Shown: piece after piece, positions 1-5,717 of the stretch
Numbering within the stretch: the first letter of the stretch is position 1
Layout of the letters: every line of letters starts with the position of its first letter
Assembly: GCA_012799425.1 (NCBI GenBank)
Contig: JAAZLF010000051.1
Coordinates: 1 to 5,717 of the forward strand
Reading direction: 5' to 3'
Length of the DNA: 5,717 nt
Source: Actinomycetales bacterium
GTDB taxonomy: Bacteria > Actinomycetota > Actinomycetes > Actinomycetales > Dermabacteraceae
Program-made: the position numbers and the translations under genes
The notes under the pieces: model-generated
Seen by the model: the letters and a program-made list of their open reading frames with translations, nothing else
Database searches by the model: none
Told to the model about the DNA's origin: nothing

Positions 1-785
<785 letters not shown>

Positions 786-1526
786 TCAGCTCGCGACGTC
801 GAGCTCCCTCTGCACCCAGGCGGGGTCATCGGTGGTGATCGAGTCGGCGCCGCACGCGAGGGCGACGGAGAGCTGCTCGGGCCGGTTCACCGTCCACGGG
901 TTCAGACGCAGCCCCGCCTCGTGCACGGCACGGGCCGCGGCGAGGCTGAGCCCGTCGATCGCAGGGCCGATCCCGTCGGCGCCGAGGGCGCGGGCGGTCG
1001 CGATCGACTCCTCGACGACCTGGCCGACCAGGTAGGAGACCGACGTGTCGGGGCTGCCGCGGCGGATCGCCTCGAGGGCCTCGGCGTGGAAGGAGATGAC
1101 GGTGGAGGCTTTCGCCGGGGACCCCGCCGGCAGGTCGGCGAGGAGCGCGGCGACGGCTTCACCGGCGCCGGCGACCTTGACCTCGATGAACACCGGCACA
1201 GTGGTCATCTCCAGCAGCTCGGCGAGCGAAGGGACCTTCTCCCCCTCCTCGAGCAGCACGGTGTCGAGCTCGGCGCGGGTGAGCTCGCCGATCGCCCCCG
1301 TGCGCAGCGGCGAATCCGCCGCGGCGGTGCGGTCGATGGTCTCGTCGTGCATGACCACCACCTCGCCGTCCGCGCTGAGGTGCACATCGCACTCGAGCAG
1401 CTGGGCGCCGTCCTCGATCGCGCGCCGGAAGGCGAGCAGCGTGTTCTCGGGGGCGTGGGCAGAGGCTCCCCGATGACCCACGATCGCGGGACGCTGCGGC
1501 GAGGGAACGGCGGACTGCGAGGTCAT
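786..1526 (-). CDS. Glycerophosphodiester phosphodiesterase, UgpQ-like (GDPD paralogue 1, last of three)
   Basis: This 246-residue protein is a single GDPD (TIM-barrel) domain of typical bacterial length. The enzyme hydrolyses glycerophosphodiesters to glycerol 3-phosphate and an alcohol, using two histidines and a divalent metal. Visible landmarks are GHRGA with His18, PENT at 26-29, ECDVH with Glu45 and Asp47, MHD with His60, and the metal-site strand IEVK with Glu115 and Lys117. The C-terminal barrel has NPWTVN at 209-214 and a SITTDDP strand end at 229-235. There is no signal peptide or membrane segment, so it should act in the cytoplasm on imported substrate. The ATG at 1526 is preceded by AGGAG with a spacer of about six bases; a longer frame upstream has no homology to the family. 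It follows paralogue 2 by 58 bases on the same strand. Substrate specificity cannot be read from the sequence. Confidence 0.93.
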   Translation of the reverse strand: MTSQSAVPSPQRPAIVGHRGASAHAPENTLLAFRRAIEDGAQLLECDVHLSADGEVVVMHDETIDRTAAADSPLRTGAIGELTRAELDTVLLEEGEKVPSLAELLEMTTVPVFIEVKVAGAGEAVAALLADLPAGSPAKASTVISFHAEALEAIRRGSPDTSVSYLVGQVVEESIATARALGADGIGPAIDGLSLAAARAVHEAGLRLNPWTVNRPEQLSVALACGADSITTDDPAWVQRELDVAS

Positions 1527-1584
1527 GATTCTCCTGAACGGCAGAGGGAAGGGAAAACGGAGAGCTCCGGGCCCCAAGGATGGC

Positions 1585-2346
1585 TCACAGGCCCAGCTGA
1601 TCGGCGACGACGCGGCGGGTGCGGGCAGGATCATCGGCGCCCACCCACGAGACCTGCAGGTCCGCGGCGAGGCGGATGTGCTCCTCCTCGCGCAGCGCCC
1701 ACACCAGCGGGATGATGCCCGCCCGCCGGATGCGCTCCACGTCGCCCTCGCGCAGGAGCGAAGCCCGCACGGCCAGGGTCGCCGCACCGACCTCGGCAGC
1801 CTCCTCCAGCGCCTGATCGGTGAGCTCGCGGCACAGATGGCCCAGCGGCACCGACGGTGCCAGGCGGTGCACGATCCGCAGCGCCTCGGCCTGGAAGGAG
1901 ATCACCCGGGCCGGGGCGCTCAGCCCCTCCATGACCGAGGCGTCGTAGCGCTCCCGGAGGAGCTCGGCCACGCGAGGGGCGGCCTCGACCGCCTTGATCT
2001 CGACGAGCACCGGGGCGTGCCGGGACGGGTCGTGGGGCAGGGCCGCGGCGAGGTCGAGGACCTCCGTCATGGTGGGGATGTGCTCGCCCTCGCCCACCAG
2101 GACCTGGTCGAGCTCGGCTCGGGTCAGCTCCGCGACGGCGCCGGTGCGCAGCGGCGAGTCCTCCTGCGCGGTGCGGTCCAGGGTCGCGTCATGGATGATC
2201 ACGTCCTTCCCGTCGGCGCTCAGGTGCACATCGCACTCGAGCATGTCCGCTCCCGCCTCGAGCCCCCGGCGGAAGGCCTTCAACGTGTTCTCGGGCGCGA
2301 GGTCGGCGGCGCCGCGGTGGCCGACGATCAGGGGCATGGTGGTCAC
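1585..2346 (-). CDS. Glycerophosphodiester phosphodiesterase, UgpQ-like (GDPD paralogue 2, GTG start)
   Basis: This 253-residue GDPD-family barrel keeps the full catalytic set: GHRGA with His10, PENT at 18-21, ECDVH with Glu37 and Asp39, IHD with His52, and VEIK with Glu116 and Lys118. No signal peptide is seen, so it is probably a cytoplasmic hydrolase of glycerophosphodiesters. I start it at GTG 2346 because a GAGGAG ribosome site lies exactly six bases upstream; the next ATG (2337, giving 250 residues) would be 15 bases from that site. It lies 31 bases after paralogue 3 and is presumably translated from the same mRNA. The C-terminal third is the most divergent of the three: the usual N-x-W-T segment seen in its neighbours reads PLVWALREE, and the final strand is SWVGADDP. 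This suggests a changed substrate pocket, while metal and acid-base residues are intact. Bases 2132-2242 are nearly identical to paralogue 3. Confidence 0.92.
   Translation of the reverse strand: MTTMPLIVGHRGAADLAPENTLKAFRRGLEAGADMLECDVHLSADGKDVIIHDATLDRTAQEDSPLRTGAVAELTRAELDQVLVGEGEHIPTMTEVLDLAAALPHDPSRHAPVLVEIKAVEAAPRVAELLRERYDASVMEGLSAPARVISFQAEALRIVHRLAPSVPLGHLCRELTDQALEEAAEVGAATLAVRASLLREGDVERIRRAGIIPLVWALREEEHIRLAADLQVSWVGADDPARTRRVVADQLGL
2132..2242 (-). repeat. 111-base near-identical tract, copy in GDPD paralogue 2
   Basis: Aligned by eye with 2919-3029, this tract differs at a single base (2191 A versus 2978 G on the plus strand). It encodes Leu36 to Ala72, which include the metal-binding ECD motif and the second catalytic histidine. 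On either side, identity falls at once to about 22 of 31 bases (low side) and 35 of 53 bases (high side). Confidence 0.9.
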
Positions 2347-2352
2347 AGGCAG

Positions 2353-2358
2353 CTCCTC
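2353..2358 (-). promoter_or_regulatory. Ribosome binding site GAGGAG that decides the GTG start of GDPD paralogue 2
   Basis: The minus strand reads GAGGAG, then six bases, then GTG at 2346-2344. The in-frame ATG nine bases further in (2337) sits too far away for this site and has no other purine-rich stretch before it, so GTG is the better start. Confidence 0.7.
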
Positions 2359-2377
2359 GGGCGTGCGGGGCGGCGGG

Positions 2378-3136
2378 TCAGGCGCCGACGCGCTGACCGA
2401 GGCGGGCGAAGGCCCAGGCGGGGTCGTCGACGGTGATCGTGTCGCAGCCCAGCTCGAGGGCACGGTCGAGCTCCTCCTCCGCGCGGGCGGTCCACAGGTT
2501 CAGGCGCGCGCCGAGCTCAGCGGCCCGCTCCACGTCCGCCAGGCGGGCGTCGGCGATCCGCACCCCCACGTGGGCGACCTCGAGGTCGCGGCACGAGTCC
2601 CACCATTCGGGAGAGGTCGCGGTGGTGGTGCGCATCAGCGGGATCTGCGGGGCCCGCTCGGCCGTGCGGCGCAGCGGCTCCTCATGGAAGGAGAGCATGC
2701 ATGCCGGGGCGGTCGCGGGGTCCTGCCAGTCGGCCTCGTCGAAGCGCTCCTGGAGGAGGTCGATCACGAGGTCCACCGCGGCCGGCGCCTTGATCTCCAC
2801 CAGCAGCGGCACCCGGGTGCCGTCCTCGCGCACGGCCGCATCGAGCACCTGGGCGAGCGTGGGGATGTGCTCGCCCTTGCCCACCAGCACGCGGTCGAGC
2901 TGTGCACGGGTGAGGTCGGCGACGGCGCCGGTGCGCAGCGGCGAGTCCTCCTGCGCGGTGCGGTCCAGGGTCGCGTCGTGGATGATCACGTCCTTCCCGT
3001 CGGCGCTCAGGTGCACATCGCACTCGAGCCACTGGGAGCCCTCGGCGACCCCGCGCCGGAAGGACAGGATCGTGTTCTCGGGCTCCACCGCGGCGGCTCC
3101 GCGGTGCCCGACGATCTCGGGCTGCTGAGTGGTCAT
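2378..3136 (-). CDS. Glycerophosphodiester phosphodiesterase, UgpQ-like (GDPD paralogue 3, first of three)
   Basis: This 252-residue single-domain GDPD enzyme is the first hydrolase downstream of the ABC transporter genes. Catalytic landmarks are GHRGA with His11, PENT at 19-22, ECDVH with Glu38 and Asp40, IHD with His53, and VEIK with Glu114 and Lys116. A LNLWTA segment and TITVDDPAWA near the C-terminus complete the barrel. It lacks a signal peptide, so it should hydrolyse glycerophosphodiesters in the cytoplasm, releasing glycerol 3-phosphate. The ATG at 3136 has a GAGGAGA ribosome site at 3146-3152 with a nine-base spacer; the open frame extends 35 codons further up, but through the GC hairpin and without family similarity. 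The middle of the barrel (about residues 150-200, with the WWDSC stretch) differs strongly from both paralogues, as expected if the three enzymes accept different head groups. Confidence 0.93.
   Translation of the reverse strand: MTTQQPEIVGHRGAAAVEPENTILSFRRGVAEGSQWLECDVHLSADGKDVIIHDATLDRTAQEDSPLRTGAVADLTRAQLDRVLVGKGEHIPTLAQVLDAAVREDGTRVPLLVEIKAPAAVDLVIDLLQERFDEADWQDPATAPACMLSFHEEPLRRTAERAPQIPLMRTTTATSPEWWDSCRDLEVAHVGVRIADARLADVERAAELGARLNLWTARAEEELDRALELGCDTITVDDPAWAFARLGQRVGA
2919..3029 (-). repeat. 111-base near-identical tract, copy in GDPD paralogue 3
   Basis: This is the partner of 2132-2242, with 110 of 111 bases identical. The two copies lie 787 bases apart in direct orientation, within homologous positions of two tandem genes. 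The single difference is silent: a GAC versus GAT codon for the Asp that follows the second catalytic histidine. Confidence 0.9.
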
Positions 3137-3178
3137 GGTCTGGGATCTCCTCGGTACGGGCTCGCAGCCCTGGTCATT

Positions 3179-3236
3179 CCGTGGCCCGTCGGGGCCGGGG
3201 GCCGCGGCCCCGGGTGATGTGCACCCGGGGCCACGG
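3179..3236. repeat. Nested inverted repeats that allow alternative folds
   Basis: CCGTGGCCC (3179-3187) is perfectly complementary to GGGCCACGG (3228-3236). It would compete for the same bases as the 3206-3216/3222-3232 stem. In between, GGGGCCGCGGCCCC (3198-3211) is a perfect 14-base palindrome. At least three mutually exclusive pairings are therefore possible in one 58-base leader of the hydrolase genes. Confidence 0.6.
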
Positions 3237-3239
3237 TTC
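3199..3239 (-). terminator. Strong GC hairpin between the binding-protein gene and GDPD 3; attenuator or mRNA-stabilising stem
   Basis: GGCCCCGGGTG (3206-3216) and CACCCGGGGCC (3222-3232) form a perfect 11-base stem with a five-base loop. The stem extends outward past one C-A mismatch with three more G-C/C-G pairs and then G-U wobbles to about 3199/3239. It begins about 20 bases after the binding-protein stop codon at 3260. There is no T-tract after it in the direction of transcription, so a classic Rho-independent terminator is not proven. In transporter operons such stems often let the binding protein be made in excess over downstream genes by partial termination or 3'-end protection. That role is inference. 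Confidence 0.5.
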
Positions 3240-3259
3240 ATGCTCTCGTGCGGCGTCGG

Positions 3260-4657
3260 TCAGTTCCAGCCCTCGAACTGGACCGCCTCGTAGTCCTCGC
3301 GGTTGTCGTCGAGCCGGTCCTGCAGCTCGACCGCGAGGGTCTCGAGCACCGTGGCGGGGTCGGCGTTGTCGCCGAAGACCTCGCCCATGGCCACACCGAT
3401 CTCGGTGACCGAGGCCTGATCCCAGTTGGTGTAGTCCGCGGTGCGCGCGTTCTCCAGCTGATCCAGTGCGACGCCGTAGTTCGCGTTCGCGGCGACCTGC
3501 TCCTGCACCATCGAGGTCTCCTCGGAGCCCTTCACGATCGGGACGTAGCCGGTGCCCACGTGCCACTCGGCGGCCTGCTCGGGCTGGGCGAGGAAGCGGA
3601 ACAGCTCGGCGCAGGCGTCCTGGCGGTCCTGCGAGTCGCTGCGCACGATGTGCAGGCCGGAGCCGCCGGTGGGGACCTGCTTCTGCTCGCCCTCGCGGGC
3701 GAGCATGTAGGCGGTGCCGATCTCGAACAGGCCCTCGGTGGCTGCGGTCTGGCCGGTCAGGGAGGCGGTCGAGCCGCGCCAGCCGGCCGTGAGGCCCGAG
3801 GCGAAGTCGGTGCCGGAGGCCTGGGCGAGGTAGCCGTAGCCGTCGTCGTGGATGAACTTCCGCATCCACTCCAGCCACTCCACGCCCTTCTCGTCGGCGA
3901 TCGTGACCTCGAAGTTCTCGTTGGAGTTGGCGCCGCCGAAGCCCCAGATGTCGGCCTGGCCGTGCCAGGCGTCATCGGGTCCGAAGGCGATCGCGGACAG
4001 CGGGCGGCCGTCGACCTCGATCTTGGCGAGCTCGGGGGCGAACTCCGCGAGGTCCTCCCAGGTCTCCGGGCCCTCCTCGGGCAGGCCGGCCTCGATGTAG
4101 CGGGTCTTGTTGTAGTAGAACAGCGGCGTCGAGCGGGCGAAGGGGACCGTGTAGGTCTCACCGGCGGCCTTGCCCTCGGCCACGTAGTTGTCGAGGTAGA
4201 CGTCGAGGTTCCACTCGTCGTCGAAATAGCCGTCCAGGGGTGCGAGCGCACCGGACTGATGGAACTGCAGCCACTGCATCTCGGGGAAGCAGACGATGTC
4301 CGGCACGGTGCGGGCCTGCAGGGAGGCGGTGAACTTCTGGTTGAGATCGGCGTAGCTGCCGACGGACTCGGCGATCGCGACGATCTCGTCCTGCGACTCG
4401 TTGAAATCGGCGAACAGCTTCGAGAGCACCTCGTAGTTGGTGCCGGTGAACGGTGCCCAGAACAGGATCGGGGTGCGGCCCTCGTACTCGGAGGGGACAG
4501 TGAGGTCGGCCTGGCTGAAGCCGTCGCGGACGCTGCCGTCGGCGCTGTCGCCGCCCCCGCCGGGGGCGCCGCAGGCAGCCAGTCCGGCGGCGCCGGCTCC
4601 CAGGCCCATGGCGGCCAGCAGTCGACGACGGGAGAAGGCGGAGGCAGTGCGGTTCAT
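3260..4657 (-). CDS. ABC transporter extracellular solute-binding lipoprotein, family 1 (UgpB-like)
   Basis: This 465-residue protein is the substrate-capturing component of the importer and should be anchored to the outer face of the membrane. The N-terminus has a twin-arginine-like SRRRLLA (9-15), a short hydrophobic Ala/Gly stretch and a lipobox LAAC with Cys29 as the lipidated residue, followed by a Gly-rich linker. The mature part has family-1 features: VPDIVCFPE at 118-126, VPFARSTPLFYYNK at 171-184, and FLAQPEQAAEWH with TGYVPI at 369-374, all resembling UgpB. The ATG at 4657 has AAGGAG eight bases upstream. The neighbouring GDPD genes favour a glycerophosphodiester (glycerophosphocholine or similar) or glycerol 3-phosphate as ligand; mycobacterial UgpB is known to bind glycerophosphocholine. 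A CUT1 sugar ligand cannot be excluded from the protein alone. It lies 91 bases after the permease gene and 123 before the first GDPD gene. Confidence 0.92.
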   Translation of the reverse strand: MNRTASAFSRRRLLAAMGLGAGAAGLAACGAPGGGGDSADGSVRDGFSQADLTVPSEYEGRTPILFWAPFTGTNYEVLSKLFADFNESQDEIVAIAESVGSYADLNQKFTASLQARTVPDIVCFPEMQWLQFHQSGALAPLDGYFDDEWNLDVYLDNYVAEGKAAGETYTVPFARSTPLFYYNKTRYIEAGLPEEGPETWEDLAEFAPELAKIEVDGRPLSAIAFGPDDAWHGQADIWGFGGANSNENFEVTIADEKGVEWLEWMRKFIHDDGYGYLAQASGTDFASGLTAGWRGSTASLTGQTAATEGLFEIGTAYMLAREGEQKQVPTGGSGLHIVRSDSQDRQDACAELFRFLAQPEQAAEWHVGTGYVPIVKGSEETSMVQEQVAANANYGVALDQLENARTADYTNWDQASVTEIGVAMGEVFGDNADPATVLETLAVELQDRLDDNREDYEAVQFEGWN

Positions 4658-4748
4658 CTGGATCGCTCCTTGCGAAGGGTCCCGTCCGGGAAGGACGGAG
4701 GGTCATGGGGGTGGGAGGTGGGTCAGTGCGCGGCGCGGGGCCGCAGCC
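4658..4748 (-). other. Spacer between permease and binding-protein genes with two small hairpins
   Basis: CCGTCC (4682-4687) and GGACGG (4693-4698) form a six-base stem with a five-base loop, about 25 bases before the binding-protein start. GCGGC (4730-4734) and GCCGC (4740-4744) form a second small stem just after the permease stop. No T-tract or clear promoter boxes are seen. The stems could mark mRNA processing or mild attenuation, but they are short for such GC-rich DNA. Confidence 0.3.
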
Positions 4749-5654
4749 TCACTTCATGGCGCCGGCGGCGAGGCCGCCGATGATGCGCTTCTGAGCGAGG
4801 AAGAACAGGATCAGCATCGGCAGGGAGACGAACACGGCGCCGGCCATGATCACGCCCCAGTTGCTGTAGCCCTCCTGGCTGCGCAGGAAGAGCAGGCCGA
4901 TGGGCAGGGTGCGCATGTCCGCGGTGGAGGTGACGATCAGCGGCCACACGTACTCGTTCCACTTGCCGACCATCACGATCAGCGTCGCGGTGAGGATCAT
5001 CGGGCTGGACAGCGGCACCACGATGGTGAGCATCCGGCGGATGTGGCCGGCGCCGTCGATCTCCGCGGCCTGCAGGATGTCCTTGTCGATGGTGCGCATG
5101 TACTGGAACAGCAGGAACATCGCGAAGGCGCTGGCGATGCCGGGCAGGATCAGGCCGGCGTAGGTGTTCAGCCAGCCCAGGTTCGCCACGGTGATGTAGT
5201 TGACGATCAGGGTGACGTGGCCCGGCAGCATCAGCGAGCCGATGATCAGCACGAACGCGATCTTCTTGAACTTGAAGTCGACGAACACGAAGGCGTAGGC
5301 GCACAGGATCGCGAGAGAGATCTCGAGAGCCGTCCCCACCCCGGTGGTGATGATGGAGTTGAGGAAGAAGCGGTCGAACGGGGCGCTGTTCCATGCTGCG
5401 GTGAAGTTCTCGAAGGTGAACTCCTGCGGGATCCACTGCAGCGGCCAGGAGTAGATGTCCTGGTGGGGCTTCATCGCGGAGGAGAACAGCCAGAACAGCG
5501 GCACGAAGAAGACAGCGATGGTGGTGAGGACTCCTGCGATCAGCAGGCTGGTCTTCCACAGGGGGCGGCGGGGGCCGCGGTCGCGTCCCCTGTTCTGGGG
5601 CGCGGGGTCTGCGGCGCCGGCGAGGGCGTCCTTGTCGACGGTCAGAGTGCTCAT
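4749..5654 (-). CDS. ABC transporter permease, MalG/UgpE type (CUT1 family)
   Basis: This 301-residue integral membrane protein would form half of the importer channel with the permease encoded just upstream. After a charged cytoplasmic N-terminus of about 34 residues, six hydrophobic segments can be seen, roughly at 37-58, 100-122, 132-152, 166-186, 215-236 and 265-290. The ATPase-contacting EAA loop is QAAEIDGAGHIRRMLTIVVP at 195-214; it keeps the conserved Ala-Ala, Gly201 and Pro214, with Gln in place of the first Glu. The KWNEYVWPL segment at 231-239 is characteristic of the MalG/UgpE side. The ATG at 5654 overlaps the upstream stop codon as ATGA, implying translational coupling, since only a weak AAGG lies upstream. 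The binding-protein gene follows. The permease family is clear; the transported substrate is inferred only from the GDPD genes downstream. Confidence 0.93.
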   Translation of the reverse strand: MSTLTVDKDALAGAADPAPQNRGRDRGPRRPLWKTSLLIAGVLTTIAVFFVPLFWLFSSAMKPHQDIYSWPLQWIPQEFTFENFTAAWNSAPFDRFFLNSIITTGVGTALEISLAILCAYAFVFVDFKFKKIAFVLIIGSLMLPGHVTLIVNYITVANLGWLNTYAGLILPGIASAFAMFLLFQYMRTIDKDILQAAEIDGAGHIRRMLTIVVPLSSPMILTATLIVMVGKWNEYVWPLIVTSTADMRTLPIGLLFLRSQEGYSNWGVIMAGAVFVSLPMLILFFLAQKRIIGGLAAGAMK

Positions 5655-5717
5655 GAGTCGTAGTTCACCTTCTTGTCGCCGTAGCGCACCTGCACGTACG
5701 TGATGATCAGGAGGATG
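5651..5717 (-). CDS. ABC transporter permease, MalF/UgpA type, C-terminal 21 residues only
   Basis: An open frame enters from the window edge and ends at TGA 5653-5651, reading ILLIITYVQVRYGDKK and then VNYDS. A hydrophobic stretch running into a short basic tail is how MalF/UgpA-type permeases end, after their last membrane segment. The stop overlaps the start of the next permease by four bases (ATGA), the usual arrangement for the two channel subunits of a CUT1-type importer. The rest of the gene lies beyond base 5717. With so little sequence the family call rests on the tail and on gene order. Confidence 0.8.
   Translation of the reverse strand, partial: ILLIITYVQVRYGDKKVNYDS

Noticed and set aside
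1527..1787. 87-codon N-terminal extension of GDPD 1
   Set aside because: It overlaps GDPD 2 in another frame and resembles no GDPD N-terminus. The ATG at 1526 has a good ribosome site.
2347..2463. 39-codon N-terminal extension of GDPD 2
   Set aside because: It runs into the 3' end of GDPD 3 and adds no family sequence. GAGGAG at 2353-2358 marks the GTG start.
3137..3241. 35-codon N-terminal extension of GDPD 3
   Set aside because: It reads through the GC hairpin with Pro/Gly-rich sequence. GAGGAGA before 3136 supports the shorter start.
4158..4706. 182-codon minus-strand frame starting at 4706 in the permease/binding-protein spacer
   Set aside because: It has no ribosome site and runs out of frame through the binding-protein gene with Arg-rich sequence.
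3248..4783. 511-codon open frame on the plus strand opposite the binding-protein gene
   Set aside because: It mirrors the codon structure of the well-supported minus-strand gene, is low-complexity (Gly, Val, Leu, Arg), and shows no family motif. It is a usual antisense shadow in high-GC DNA.
4437..5663. 408-codon plus-strand frame opposite the permease gene
   Set aside because: The translation is rich in His, Asp, Gln and Gly without any domain, and lies wholly opposite a clear permease. It is a shadow.

Overview
This is a GC-rich window with dense, co-directed genes, strong AGGAG-type ribosome sites and open antisense frames. It most likely comes from a high-GC actinobacterium. The protein flavour would fit a Micrococcales genus such as Brachybacterium, but no marker here fixes the genus. 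Every gene I support lies on the minus strand, so transcription runs from high to low coordinates.

Region by region in transcription order. 5717-5651: the last codons of a MalF/UgpA-type ABC permease. 5654-4749: a MalG/UgpE-type permease that overlaps it by four bases. 4657-3260: an extracytoplasmic solute-binding lipoprotein with a twin-arginine-like signal and a lipobox, UgpB-like. 3259-3137: a 123-base spacer with an unusually strong, multi-conformation inverted repeat. 3136-2378, 2346-1585 and 1526-786: three consecutive, divergent paralogues of cytoplasmic glycerophosphodiester phosphodiesterase (GDPD, UgpQ-like). 785-460: an intergenic stretch with no supported gene, expected to carry the gdhA promoter. 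459-1: the N-terminal third of NADP-type glutamate dehydrogenase, running off the window.

The ABC genes and the three GDPD genes read as one operon. The binding protein would capture a glycerophosphodiester outside the cell, the permease pair would import it, and the cytoplasmic GDPDs would hydrolyse it to glycerol 3-phosphate and an alcohol. This is the logic of the E. coli ugpBAECQ system, but with three hydrolases instead of one and no ATPase gene in view. The substrate is inferred from the GDPD neighbours. The ABC proteins alone could equally be sugar importers of the CUT1 class.

The most interesting signals are the hydrolase triplication, a 111-base tract that is identical at 110 positions between GDPD genes 2 and 3 although flanking sequence has dropped to about 65-70 percent (suggesting gene conversion over the active-site core), and the competing hairpins between the binding-protein gene and the hydrolases. 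I found no RNA genes, mobile elements or CRISPR arrays.
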